Source: Juglans regia
Taxonomy: Eukaryota > Streptophyta > Magnoliopsida > Fagales > Juglandaceae
NCBI RefSeq assembly: GCF_001411555.2
Contig: NC_049901.1
Coordinates: 7,884,681 to 7,948,680 of the forward strand
Length of the DNA: 64,000 nt
Reading direction: 5' to 3'
Shown: positions 48,485 to 59,775 of the stretch, in pieces
Layout of the letters: each line of letters begins with the position of its first letter
Numbering within the stretch: the first letter of the stretch is position 1
The notes under the pieces: model-generated
Told to the model about the DNA's origin: nothing
Seen by the model: the letters and a program-made list of their open reading frames with translations, nothing else
Databases searched by the model: none
Program-made: the position numbers and the translations under genes

Positions 48485-49755
48485 ATGCCCCAATGCAATA
48501 TAGGTCTCAAAGGGGATCAATATATTCAAGAAGTTTTGAATGGACACCCTAGGAATTGCCTCGAAATGTTTTCGCATGGAGGTGCCCGCATCCCGTTATG
48601 TATGCGACGTGTTACGACAATCAATGATTATGGACCCTACAGAAAGGGTCTCTTGTTAGCCATGCACAAGGTTAACGTATCGTTGGAGATCGCTTCCAAC
48701 ATTCAAGTAAAACTATTAACCGCCACGTAAGAACGGTTATACGGGTGCTGCATGAGTTAGGGAGGACTGTGATTAGGCCAACACATACAATTGGGGTCTA
48801 TCCTTACATTGCGGGAAATCCCCACAAATATCCATGGTTTGAGGTAATGCCTTTTCGAGATTTGAACTCTATCATTCCAGTTTTTTGGTTTCATCTTATA
48901 ATTATAATTGTTATAATTGAGCTATGTTATATGATAATGGTTTTGTAGAAATGTCTTGGTGTGATAGACTGCACCATGATTTCAGTTGTTGCACCTGCTC
49001 GTCTAAATAATGCATATAGAAATCGTTATAACCGAATTGCACAAAATTTATCGTGCTTATATGACTTCGATATGAAGTTCATGTATGTGTATACTGGGTG
49101 GGAGGGAACAGCTCATGATACACACGTTTTCATAAATGTATTGAGTCGAAGTCAGAATCAATTCCATGGCCACCCCAAATAAATTTTATATAAATAATAA
49201 ATGGAAAACATTGTCTTTTGAATTTTGCGTCAAATTATTTATTTGGCAAATAACTAAATTTGTTGATTTATAAATGTGTTTAGGTTATTATTTTCTTGTC
49301 GATGCAGATTTTCCCTGAATAGAAATGTTTATGCCTCTCTATCCAAGAGAAAGATATCACCGGTTGATTGTTATAGTGTGAGCCAATTTCGAAGATATAA
49401 ATATTATTTCAATTATTGTCATTCATCCTTACGATATGTTATTGAACGCACATTCATTTTATTGAAAAATCGATTTCAAATTTTGGATGTCATGCCTCGA
49501 TATCGCCTAGTCAGACAAGGCATGATTGTTACTGCATGTTGTACACTACACAATATGATTAAAACGATGACGCTCAATGACGAGTTAATTCATGATGTAT
49601 TGGATCATTGGGCTTCAATGGAAAATATGGTCGCGGATGATGATGCGGGTGAATCCTCTCATGTGGTAGACATGTCTAGTGAATCAACCCAAGCTATGAC
49701 TGCAATGAGGGATGTGATTGCGTTATCAATGTGGACACATAGGACTAGACAATGA
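48485..49755 (+). pseudogene. PIF/Harbinger transposase fossil (ALP1/DDE_4 family)
   Basis: Pieces in two frames match a Harbinger transposase: an N-terminal part with MPQCNIGLKGDQ, a middle with GVIDCTMISVVAPARLNN and VYTGWEGTAHDTHVF (48958-49180), and a C-terminal part with LRYVIERTFILLKNRFQILD and TACCTLHNMIK (49276-49755). The three acidic catalytic positions (D in VIDCTM, D in AHDTHVF, E in VIERTF) can still be seen, but IDGTH has become IDCTM. A probable intron lies at 48842-48948 (GAG|GTAATG ... TTGTAG|AAATG). The next splice donor appears mutated and a frameshift follows, so it is inactive. Confidence 0.82.
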
Positions 49756-50697
49756 ACGTGTAATTGAGAATAATAATTTTTCATTTTGTCAAGAATAATC
49801 AACTTGTTGTGTTTCATATGTGGCCGCATGTATTATTAATTTTCTCGTAAATGATATATATGCTGAATTATTAAAATTTCTAAAAATATTACGAGTTTCG
49901 GGAAAAATGAAGTTAAAAAATTTGGAAGGACATGTCAAAAATTGTAATTGTGTATTTAACCTCAAGCCATTAAGAAATTGCTTTGCATAGTTCTCGGGAA
50001 AAAATATGCAACGCTTGTTGATATTACAAAAAAATAAAATTAAAAATATTTTGGTATTTTATATTTTATGACAGTTCGAACTATAGATGTATGTTTCCAT
50101 ATATATAAAAGAAAATGCATTAGTAATGTTTGGTCTCATTTTTTTGAAATTAAAAATCTATTAAATTTATTTTTAGAATTATTTTATACATTATAATATA
50201 AATAAGAAGAAATTTTCGTATATTAGAGTATTTTCAATTTCCGTTTTATTTTCCTTTATGAACCAAATCCATTTATACATTATTATATAAACCAAACAAA
50301 TTTTCCGAATTGATATTGTAATTTATAAATTATTTTTCTGTATTTTCAAAATTATTTTATACATTCAAATATAAATAAAACAGATTTTCTAATTAACAGT
50401 GTCATTTCCATTATATTCTCCATTATTTTTTCAAAATTTTCGAATTGATAAAGTAATTTTCAATTTTTTTTTTCTAATTTTTTGAAATTAATTTATATAT
50501 TAAAAATATAAATCCATAATTACAAAAAACTTTTCATCCATTGGGGTGGGACCCACCACATTTCCCTTCTCCAAAAAGTTAAAATATCTCATCTCACATT
50601 TACATCCAAACATATCTGCAAATACATTCCATACAACTATGTCAATTGAAGTTAATAAAATTTCTTACTCAAAAAAGGAATTCAAGTGATATCTAGT
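49756..50697. other. AT-rich spacer after the Harbinger fossil
   Basis: No gene. It probably contains the 3' remnant of the Harbinger element and, near 50580-50620, the end of another GATGAGATGAG-family MITE (ATCTCATCTCACATTTACAT). No clear terminal repeats were found. Confidence 0.4.
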
Positions 50698-50871
50698 TAG
50701 GGGTATAAATTTTAATCGGAAAACCAGATCAAGTCAGTTTTTATATTATATAATATATAATAATATAAATTATAATTATATATAATAATACACATTATAA
50801 TCATTATATAATATATAATATATAATATATATTCCATATTGTATAACATATAATATTAGTATCACTATATC

Positions 50872-50906
<35 letters not shown>

Positions 50907-51565
50907 CTATATGTAGTAGTAACACTATAATAATATAATATATAGTATTAGTATATATTAATATATTATAAGAGTTATAGCATAATATATGTATAATAGT
51001 ATAGTCAACTTAATATGTTAGTATTAATATCACTATTAGTATAATATATAGTATTAATAATAATTTAGCATCAATGTGTTATTATATAATACATAATATA
51101 TATTCCACAATATATAACATATAGTATTAGTACATTGACATACTCTAAATTAGTAACAAATTAGCAACTAACATAATAAATAATCTTTTTTATTGTAGAT
51201 TTTTTGTATAATATTTTGTTTTATAGCAGTTTTTTTATAGCATAATTCTTTTTACATGGTATATTTTTTTTATAAAACAGATTTTTTTATAAAGTAGATA
51301 TTTATAGCCGAATTCTTTTTACATAGCATATATTTTTATAAAACAAATTTTTGTAAATTTTAATAGATTTTTTAAAGCTTTTTTTTTTATAAACATAGTT
51401 TTTTTTATGAAAAATTTATAAATTATTTAAATAAAAAAATCCGAGGTATCTGTTTAAGAGGATAACTTGTGTATAATAGATTTTGAAAAATATAAAACTA
51501 GTACATATCGATTCGATCTTAAATTTTGTCTAAAATTAAACTGAACCGAATTGGTTACACCCCTA
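50698..51565. mobile_element. 868-bp hAT-like MITE (TAGGGGTRTAA termini)
   Basis: The left end TAGGGGTATAAATTTTAATC and the right end (reverse complement TAGGGGTGTAACCAATTCGG) form short inverted repeats. The core is extremely AT-rich and includes a (TA)n microsatellite at ~50878-50907. I see no matching 8-bp target duplication, so either the flanks have decayed or the ends are off by a few bases. Confidence 0.6.
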
Positions 51566-51658
51566 AATATCATAGTGAAGATTATCCACACGATAGTTGA
51601 CTAAGCATGAATACAAAAAAAAAAAAAAAAAATGCAATTGACAAATTCTATGAATCTA

Positions 51659-51838
51659 AGGTTGGTTTGAACAATGAGTTGAGATGAGATAAGTTGAGAT
51701 AAAAATTAAAAGTTAAATAAAATATTATTAAATTATTATTATTATTTTAAAAATTAAAAAAATTAAATAATTTATTATATTTTATATAAAAAAATAAAAA
51801 AATAAAATAAAATAATATAAGAAGAGATGAAACATATT
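51659..51838. mobile_element. ~180-bp MITE of the GTTTGGA/GATGAGTTGA family
   Basis: Starts GGTTGGTTTGAACAATGAGTT with GAGATGAGATAAGTTGAGAT, has an AT-rich core with ATTTATTATATTTTATAT, and ends near AGAGATGAAACA. It lies about 250 bp upstream of the BAG8-like gene and so may be within its promoter. Confidence 0.6.
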
Positions 51839-52093
51839 TACAGTACACACAGGCGAAACATGAAAAGCAATCATTAAAAAATAAGAAAAATAAAACAAGA
51901 ACTTTTATTGGAGTACTCGTCCAAATGATTTTATTCCTTCGCTTTTTTTTTCCTTAGCTGTAATTAATTATTAAATTATATTCCACTTTTGGGATTCAAT
52001 GTTGGTATACACACCCCCAAGACCCTCCAAACACCACTACTTCCCTCTTCAACCAGAAAAAAAGGAAAGTCTGCGACTGTGTAGCTGCTCAGC

Positions 52094-53394
52094 ATGGCCT
52101 GTCACCACCACCACCAAAGCCACCCTCCCCCAACCACCACCACCACCTGTTGCCGCTGCTGCAGCACACTCCATCTTTCCCCACCATTGCCAGACCCACT
52201 TCTCCTAGCTCTTGCTGCTCATGTTATTCAATCTGTCCTCCCAAACCATCAGCAACACCATTATCACGATCCATATTCTCAATATACAAAACTTAACACC
52301 CCCAATCCCCGTCCCCAAAACCAATACAATCGTCGGCACCGAAGATCTCAAGACGCACGCTTCGAAGAAATCCCCGAGTCCCACTCTCTGCTTTCCTCTC
52401 TGTTTCGCCGCATTCATGTCCTAGAATCCTCTCTCCACTATTTTTCCACTTCTTCTCCGTCTCCGTATTCTTCTACCCCTTACTCTCTTAGAGACTTAGC
52501 TGCTCGTGTTATACAAACCCGTTTCCGTGCTTTCCTTGTTCGCAGATCAAGTGCTCTTAGACAGCTCAAAGACCTCGCTGTCATCAAGTCCACTTTCAAC
52601 TCTATCAAATCCTCGCTTTCCTGTGAGACACATTTCGATTTTGATGCTCTTTCTCAGAAGATCATGGATTTGCTTCTCAAGCTTGACTCTATTCAGGTTA
52701 ATCATTCTTGGGTTTTTGTTTTTTTTTTCAAAATTCCCTCTCGTTCTCCGTCTTTTGTAAATCGGATTTGTAAGTACGTAAATTTTGCTTGCAGGGTGGG
52801 AATCCTCTGATTAGGGCTGGGAAGAGGTCGACTACTAGAGATTTGGTGCGGTTCTTGAAGTTCATAGATGGGGTTGCTGCGAAAAGCCATGGGCTTTTCT
52901 CCAAAACTACTAAGAATGTGAGTTTTGGCCATCCAAATGGTAACAAATCTAGCGTTTTGGGCACCAGGATCAAAAGTTTGGGCGGGCATACGGAAATGAT
53001 AGATAAGCTGAGGGCCAGAGTAGAGAAGATTAGTGGGCTGTCTAGGGTTTTTCAAAATGACGAGGAAGACGTGGAGTTTGAGGGGTTCAAGCAAGCCAGC
53101 GATGATGATGAGGAAAACTTTCCTAGAGTCGTCATTGGTGGAAAGAATGGGCAGATTAGAAGTGGGTTTTTGGTGGAAAGGAACGGGATTCAACCCAGGG
53201 TGAAGAAAAGTGTGAGCTTTGCAGAGAATAGGAATGTGTACATTCGGGATAGTACTTGCTTGGATCAGGGAGAGCCTGTGAAAAACCCTTGCAGGGAACT
53301 AGAAGAAGTTAAGGGTTTTCCTTGGGACAATGAGGATGATGAGGAGGCACACTTCGATCATGGAAGTTCACTGGTCCAGATTCCAGACCAGTGA
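52094..53394 (+). CDS. BAG8: BAG8-like protein with IQ motif and BAG-type domain
   Basis: Exons 52094-52696 and 52795-53394 (CTATTCAG|GTTAAT ... GCTTGCAG|GGTGGG, phase 0) give 400 aa. An in-frame TAG at 52082 precedes the ATG. Residues 1-30 are His/Pro/Thr/Cys-rich. An IQ motif, IQTRFRAFLVRR (140-151), would bind calmodulin. The helix that follows (RQLKDLAVIKSTFNSIKSSL through DLVRFLKFIDGVAAK, ~156-225) is the BAG-type segment expected to contact Hsp70-class chaperones. The rest is acidic and ends SLVQIPDQ. This matches plant BAG family regulator 8, a calmodulin-binding-related protein. From memory, Arabidopsis BAG8 (At3g29310) adjoins PHS1 (At3g29320), as here. Role in stress signalling is inferred from the family. 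Confidence 0.85.
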
Positions 53395-54119
53395 TTGGGA
53401 AAGAAAGGCAAGAATCATGTTGAGAAGTGACGGTAATTATGACATTGGAGACCATAATTTCGGACAAAATGAGGATTATGTATTCCCTTCCCCCCGAATA
53501 TGATATCCAAAGCTGATTTGATTGAAAAGAGAGATGCTGTGAAGATTGTGACATAAAATGCAATCTATGGGGTCGGATTTTGGTCCTGCAAATTTTCGAG
53601 ACGTCCTTTTCTTCGTCATTTTTTTCTTTTATGGAGCATGAATGATACCTTGCAAGTAATTTATTTAAAAATCTTTATATTATATATTTTTCATATTTAA
53701 TTTAAAATATATATTTTAAATTTTAATCCTACAAATCAAATTATATCATTTTTATCAAATATTAGATTAATATAAAACACAATAAAAATATATTATATAA
53801 TATTTTCCAACCTGCACATTTTAATTTAAACTGTTTGTCGAATAAAAGTAATAGGCTTACATCTTATTTATAATTTATAGATAATTTTAAATATAATAAT
53901 ATTTTTATTAAAATTAAATCTATTAAATTAAAAAAAAAATTATTTTATTAGATAATTGTAAACAATTTGTTATACAATAATAACTCTATTATTTTCATAA
54001 AAATAACTCTAAAAGAGGGTTTTTACTAACTTCTCATAGTAAAAACCTTTAGGAATTAATCTATAATAACTTTTCAAATGGCCCAGCTTTAGCATTGCTG
54101 GGCGAAAGGTGTGAAATTG
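53395..54119. other. BAG8-PPR intergenic region
   Basis: About 270 bp of probable BAG8 3' UTR, then AT-rich sequence with degenerate MITE-like content, then the PPR leader. A five-codon upstream frame (ATG GCC CAG CTT TAG, 54078-54092) lies in the leader, in frame with the PPR ORF. Confidence 0.45.
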
Positions 54120-56153
54120 ATGAATGGCGCCTCTCATGCTCTCTCAAAAACCAAACACCTTCTCGCCACGACCGCTGCCCAGTGCCAATCACTGTTCCGA
54201 AACTTTGCAGCCACTCGTTCCCTCACGAAAATTAAACAACTCCATGCCCATACCATCATCTCGGGCCTCCTCTCCTCCTCGAAATCCACCGAGATTCGCT
54301 CAGCCGTCGCCGCAGCGTATGCTTTATGTGGGGATGTTCGATTTGCTCGTAAACTGTTTGATGAAGTTTCCGACCGGAGTTTATTTTTGTATAACGTCGT
54401 GATAAGAATGTACATACAAAACGGTCTACCCTATGACGCACTTAATGTATTTGTTCAATTGCTCGCTTCGGGGCAGGGCCGGCCCGATAACTTTACGTAC
54501 CCATTTGTTATTAAGGCGTGCGGAGACTTGTCGTTGCTTAATGTAGGTGTTGTAGTTCACGGGCGAACACTGGTGGTTGGCTTTGATTCTGACACGTTTG
54601 TGCAGAATTCTTTGTTGGCGATGTATATGAACTGTGGGGAGAAGGAGGCAGCGAGACAGGTTTTCGATACGATGCGGGAGTGGAGTGTTGTGTCTTGGAA
54701 TACCATGATTAATGGGTATTTTAGAAATGGGTGTCCAAAGGAAGCTACGATGATTTTTAATTGGATGATGGATGTGGGAGTAGAGCCTGATTGTGCCACC
54801 ATGGTCTCAGTGTTGCCAGCTTGTGCTTACTTTAGGGATTTGGTATTGGGAAGAAGGATTAATACATTACTCGAAGAGAAAGGTTTGGGGAAGAATATTG
54901 CAGTGAAGAATGCCCTGGTAGATATGTATGCAAAGTGCGGTAGCATGGATGAAGCAAGGTTAGTTTTTGATAACATGGGTGAGAGGGACGTGGTCACGTG
55001 GACAACCATGATTAATGGGTATATTTTGAATGTCGATGCAAGGAGCGCTTTGGCCCTTTGTCGGCTCATGCAGTCTGACGGGGTAAGACCCAATTCAGTA
55101 AGTATAGCTTCTCTTCTTTCAGCATGTGGCAGTTTGTGTTCCATTGAGTACGGTAGGTGCTTGCACGGGTGGGCAATAAGGCAAAAGATTGAGTCGGATG
55201 TTATTGTGGAGACTGCATTGATTGACATGTATGCAAAATGCAAAAAAGTTGACCTCATCTTTCGAGTGTTTGGTAAAACTACGAAAAAACGAACAGTCCC
55301 TTGGAATGCTCTTCTTTCTGGATGTATTCATAATGGACTTGCAATAGAAGCAATGAAAATTTTCAAACAAATGCTAATGGAAGCAGTACAACCTAACGAA
55401 GCAACCTTGAATAGTCTCCTTCCAGCATACGCTATTCTTGCAGATTTGCAGCAAGCATCGAATATACACTGTTACCTGGTAAGATCTGGGTTTCTTGCAA
55501 GCATCGAAGTTGCTACTGGTATGATTGACATATACTCAAAATGTGGAAGCTTAGAATCTGCTCACCAAATTTTTAGGGGAGTTCCTGAAAAGAGAAGGGA
55601 CATCGTCCTGTGGAGTGTGATAATAGCTGGTTATGGAGTTCATGGTCATGGTGAGATTGCTGTATCACTTTTCTATCAGATGGTTCAATCTGGGGTGAAA
55701 CCCAACGAAGTCACTTTCACTTCTGTATTGCATGCATGCAGCCATGGAGGTCTGGTGGATAAGGGTTTGCATTTGTTCAAGTTCATGCTTGAAAATCACC
55801 AAATGAGTCCTTGTCCTGATCACTACACATGCATTATTGATCTTCTTGGTCGTGCTGGTCGACTGAATGAAGCTTATGATCTAATTAGAACAATGCCATT
55901 TAAGCCTAACCATGCTGTTTGGGGAGCACTGCTTGGTGCTTGCGTGATACATGAGAATGTTGAACTAGGGGAGGTGGCCGCAAAGTGGCTTTTTGAGCTT
56001 GAGCCAGAAAACACAGGAAATTATGTATTGATGGCAAAAATTTATGCCGCACTGGGCAGGTGGAAAGATGCTGAGAATGTGAGAGGCATGATGAATGAGA
56101 TAGGATTAAGAAAAGCACCTGCCCACAGTTTGGTTGATGTCAGAAATCTGTGA
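54120..56153 (+). CDS. Pentatricopeptide repeat protein, PLS class with E domain
   Basis: 677 aa in one exon. The ATG at 54120 is the first after an in-frame TAG at 54090. PPR arrays begin near residue 40 (LTKIKQLHAHTIISGL) and run to ~600. Recurrent motifs are VKNALVDMYAKCGSMDEARLVFDNM, WTTMINGYI and GVRPNSVSIASLLSACGS-like units in P-L-S order. The C-terminus (WGALLGACVIHENVELGEVAAKWLFELEP...GLRKAPAHSLVDV) is an E domain and there is no DYW domain. Such proteins bind organellar RNA one repeat per base and often act in C-to-U editing, with a cytidine-deaminase partner supplied in trans. Length and family match Arabidopsis At5g39350 (677 aa from memory), which lies close to UGD4. The organelle is not certain: the N-terminus is Ser/Thr/Arg-rich and compatible with mitochondria or plastid. 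Confidence 0.92.
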   Translation: MNGASHALSKTKHLLATTAAQCQSLFRNFAATRSLTKIKQLHAHTIISGLLSSSKSTEIRSAVAAAYALCGDVRFARKLFDEVSDRSLFLYNVVIRMYIQNGLPYDALNVFVQLLASGQGRPDNFTYPFVIKACGDLSLLNVGVVVHGRTLVVGFDSDTFVQNSLLAMYMNCGEKEAARQVFDTMREWSVVSWNTMINGYFRNGCPKEATMIFNWMMDVGVEPDCATMVSVLPACAYFRDLVLGRRINTLLEEKGLGKNIAVKNALVDMYAKCGSMDEARLVFDNMGERDVVTWTTMINGYILNVDARSALALCRLMQSDGVRPNSVSIASLLSACGSLCSIEYGRCLHGWAIRQKIESDVIVETALIDMYAKCKKVDLIFRVFGKTTKKRTVPWNALLSGCIHNGLAIEAMKIFKQMLMEAVQPNEATLNSLLPAYAILADLQQASNIHCYLVRSGFLASIEVATGMIDIYSKCGSLESAHQIFRGVPEKRRDIVLWSVIIAGYGVHGHGEIAVSLFYQMVQSGVKPNEVTFTSVLHACSHGGLVDKGLHLFKFMLENHQMSPCPDHYTCIIDLLGRAGRLNEAYDLIRTMPFKPNHAVWGALLGACVIHENVELGEVAAKWLFELEPENTGNYVLMAKIYAALGRWKDAENVRGMMNEIGLRKAPAHSLVDVRNL

Positions 56154-57868
56154 AATAGATTCGGATTTTCTGCTTAAAAATTAAAATGGATGTCCCTAAG
56201 CAGTTCGATATTCCAATCAAAAGTTGAGGTTCATACCTAGTTTGAAGATGTTCGATTACAGGAAATGATAGATCTGCATAAATTGAAGACTTTGGTTGTG
56301 TAGAAAGGATTCTCTTTTAGAGAGTGGGGAATGCCTTTCTTCATATAGTCCTATAATCTAGATCATGAAAGTGAGCTCTCAGAATTAACCAGTGATACCA
56401 TTGTTTCATTTAGTTTTGCCTTGCAAGTGGATTTTTTGTTATATCATTGTCTGAAAAGGCAATTGCTTGGTCAAACAGAAGGCTAAACTTTCATCATTAT
56501 GAATGGAGGGGTTTCGCATTCCTTTTATAAATATTCTACCTATTTGTGGACATATGGGAATTATTTAAGTTGAAGCATGGTAATTGATAAAGATTGTATG
56601 GATATGGGTATGCATTTGAATCTTTCATGTTAGCCTTAAAATATCATGCTAGAGGGATCAGGTACACTGTATTATAGATCTTCTTTAAGTGGGAGTTAAC
56701 TGTCCATTACTCTTAGAATGACGATAATCTTGTGCTTGAGCTGTCTCTTGACAGAAAACACTCTATTAGAGTGCAAGATATGTCCCTTCGTAATGGAGAT
56801 TGCTATATTTATTTATTACGAAGTATATTTTGCATATTTCATATCAACTTAGGTAAATATTATGTCCATTATTTAAAATGCATTAATCGACATGCTCATT
56901 AGATTTGATTTTTTTATGCTTTTAAAATAAACTCTTTCTTATGATTCGTAAAGGATACAGTTTGGATTTTATTTTATTTTTTGTTAGAATTATTGGTTAA
57001 ATTAATCACCTGAAGAGGTTGCTTATTTCTTTTTTCATTTTCTGCATTTTTCTCGACTTATGTTATCTAGTGTGGAGTATGTTTTAAACTTCTTGATTAT
57101 ATGGTTTTACATTCCTTCTAGCCTTCTTCAACATATATGAAAACTTGACCCAGGGATGGAACCGTACACAGTGTCGGACATTTTGTGCTAAACCTGGAAA
57201 AAAGTTTGAAGTGTTATCAATATTGCTTGTAATTGCTTTTTGATCAGTAATATTACATGTAACTGCTGAAGATGTCTTGAATAATATTTTGAATTGAGTA
57301 CTCTGTAAATTGATTTCTTCATCAGAAAAGGAGAAAATAACGCTCCAATCGTGTGGTTAGAAAATGGTGACTGGTTGAGAAGGAGAAAGTTGCTCAATCA
57401 ACAGGCAGCAGATCTCATTCAAACCATGGTTTTTTTCCTTTCCCTTCAACTTGTCCAGCTCAATAATTGTTTTTGTTCTTTTTTCTTTTTCAAAGTTTCT
57501 AGCATCTTTTTCACCCATTTGCATTTATGATTTGAGCAAATATAGAGTTAGGATTACCATGAAACAGAAAAATATTCCTCAAAGGTACCAGTTGCTATTT
57601 GCACTTGGAGCATCAAAACCAATTGCTGCTGCGTGATCTTTAGAAGAAAACTTAGAATAGAAAATCCAAGTTTGAAATAGAAACAAATAGATCAAGACAG
57701 CGAAAGTGTTGAGTGAGTAGTTGGACTTAAATACCCGTATGCATGCACTGGAATACTGATTGTTATTTTGACCACATAGCTTCAAGACAAAGCATCCATC
57801 CATACATAGGCACTATTTTCTAAAGAAGAAAAAATGCCTGTGTTTCCTACTCACTCTTGCATGTCACA
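56154..57868. other. Intergenic DNA downstream of the PPR gene
   Basis: Moderately AT-rich unique sequence. The first ~500 bp may be the PPR 3' UTR. Open frames here are short and lack family resemblance. I see no transposon ends or RNA gene. Confidence 0.45.
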
Positions 57869-57876
57869 TGTGCCAT

Positions 57877-59412
57877 TAGGGCTGTAAAATAAACAAGCTA
57901 CTCGACAGGCAGCTCGAATTCGACTCGATTAAACTCGAAATCGACTCGGATCGAATATTAAATGGGCCGTTCGTAAACATAGAATTAGGCTCGATTATTA
58001 AACGATACAAACTTGTATAAAGCTCGACCGGCTCGATTAATGTTCGTGAACAAACTCGTTTGAAGCTCGACTTGACTCGTGAGCTCGACTCGTATATATT
58101 TGTATATATATAATACAATATTTATATATATATATAATAGCCAAAAGTTAGATATATATAATTTATAATATACATAAATATGTATATAGACTTAGTTTTA
58201 TAGATTTATAGTCCACTACATATACAATATATAAATTTATAATATTAACTTCTAGTTTTATAGAACTAGAAGATATAATGAATACATGAGTCCAATAAAT
58301 ATATAACATTATAAATTTACAAATTACACCATATGGTCCATATTATATATATATATATATTCATATTAGTATATGAATGTTAGAAAGATGGTATATTGAT
58401 ATTAGTAATAGTAAATGTATGTTAATATATTAGTGGTGTTAGAAAGATGATACATTGATATACTATTGCTAATGTATGGTAGTGTTACGTGTATGATATA
58501 CTAATATGCTAATATACTAATATTAATATATGAAAGAAAGATGGTGGTGTATTAGTATAAGTCTATAAGATATTAGTATATGTTACTATGTATGATGATG
58601 TATAATCTTAACATGTCATATTAGTATTAGTATATACATATGGTGGTGTATCAATATTAGTGGTGTATTAGTATATACATATGGTAGTGTATCAGTATTA
58701 GTGGTGTATTAATAAATATATACTATTATTAATTTATTAGTAGTATAGTCTTACATAATATATAACATTATAAATTTACAAATTACACCATCTCCTTATC
58801 ATATTAGTATAATAGTATTATAGTATTAGTATATAATAGATCTATAATATTATATTATGAATAATAGATTATAATGTTTGATAAAAGATAAAGTTAGATA
58901 ATGTTATATACTTATATGACGTGTTATACTAATTAATATAAATATAATATGTTATATACTTATATGACGTGTTATACTAATTAATATAAATATAATATGT
59001 TATAGTATTAGTATATAACATGTGTTACAACTTACATATTAATTTAGTTTTATATGGAATTAGTATAATAGCACTACTATATTACACTAATTAATATAAA
59101 TATAATATTATATTATGAGTAATAAATTATAATGTTGGACAAAATATATAAATTATGAGCATTTATTTTAATTTTATATTAAACATTTTAATTTTTAAAT
59201 TTTTGTCATAAACGAGCCGAGCTCGGGCTCGGCTCGTTAACAGAATCGAGCTCGAGCCGAGCTCGAACTTACTTCCCTTCTACACGAGCCGAGCTCAGAC
59301 GCTATAATGTGCTCGACTGATAAACGAGCCGAGCTCGAGCTCGACTTGAGTAGTAAACGAGCCGAGCTCGCACACCCCAGGCTCGCTCGAGCTCGGCTCG
59401 TTTACAGCCCTA
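57877..59412. mobile_element. 1536-bp non-autonomous hAT-type transposon with intact target duplication
   Basis: Inverted ends TAGGGCTGTAAA / TTTACAGCCCTA are flanked by a perfect 8-bp direct repeat, TGTGCCAT, at 57869-57876 and 59413-59420. An 8-bp duplication and short inverted ends define the hAT superfamily. Both subterminal regions are packed with GAGCTCG / CGAGCC / ACTCGA motifs (57900-58095 and 59215-59400), the kind of arrays hAT transposases bind. The ~1.1-kb core is AT-rich with tandem-like ATTAGTATAT/GGTGTATTAGTA repeats and encodes nothing. Confidence 0.92.
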
Positions 59413-59450
59413 TGTGCCATGACTATATCCACTTAGTGTATGTTTGGGGA

Positions 59451-59775
59451 GTGAGATAGTAAATAGTAAGATTGTTTGTGAATAGTAGTGAGAGAGTTTG
59501 AGTTGAGTATTTTGTAAGTTTTGGGATAGAAGAGAAAAAATTGAATAAAAAATATTATAAAATTAAAATATTGTAATACTATAATTTTATAATATTATTT
59601 TTGTTTAGAGATTTGAAAATGTTGAAATTGTTTTTTATTTTTTATTTGAAAGTTTGAAAAAATTGTAATAATTAGTTTGAAAATTTTATATTTGAATTAT
59701 GTCTGTAAATAAGATGAAATGAGACGAGATCAAATGATAATTTTGTGTCTCATCTAAGGTCCCAAACCTACCCGA
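59451..59775. mobile_element. ~325-bp MITE of the GTTTGGA/GATGAG family
   Basis: Starts GTATGTTTGGGGAGTGAGAT, ends AGGTCCCAAACCTACCC, with GAGACGAGATCAAATGAT inside the right arm and an AT-rich core. It resembles the elements at 43920-44340. Confidence 0.6.

Noticed and set aside
59210..59400. CGAGCTCG-rich array considered as a CRISPR-like or regulatory repeat
   Set aside because: The units are irregular and lie symmetrically at both ends of a hAT-type element, so transposon subterminal repeats explain them.
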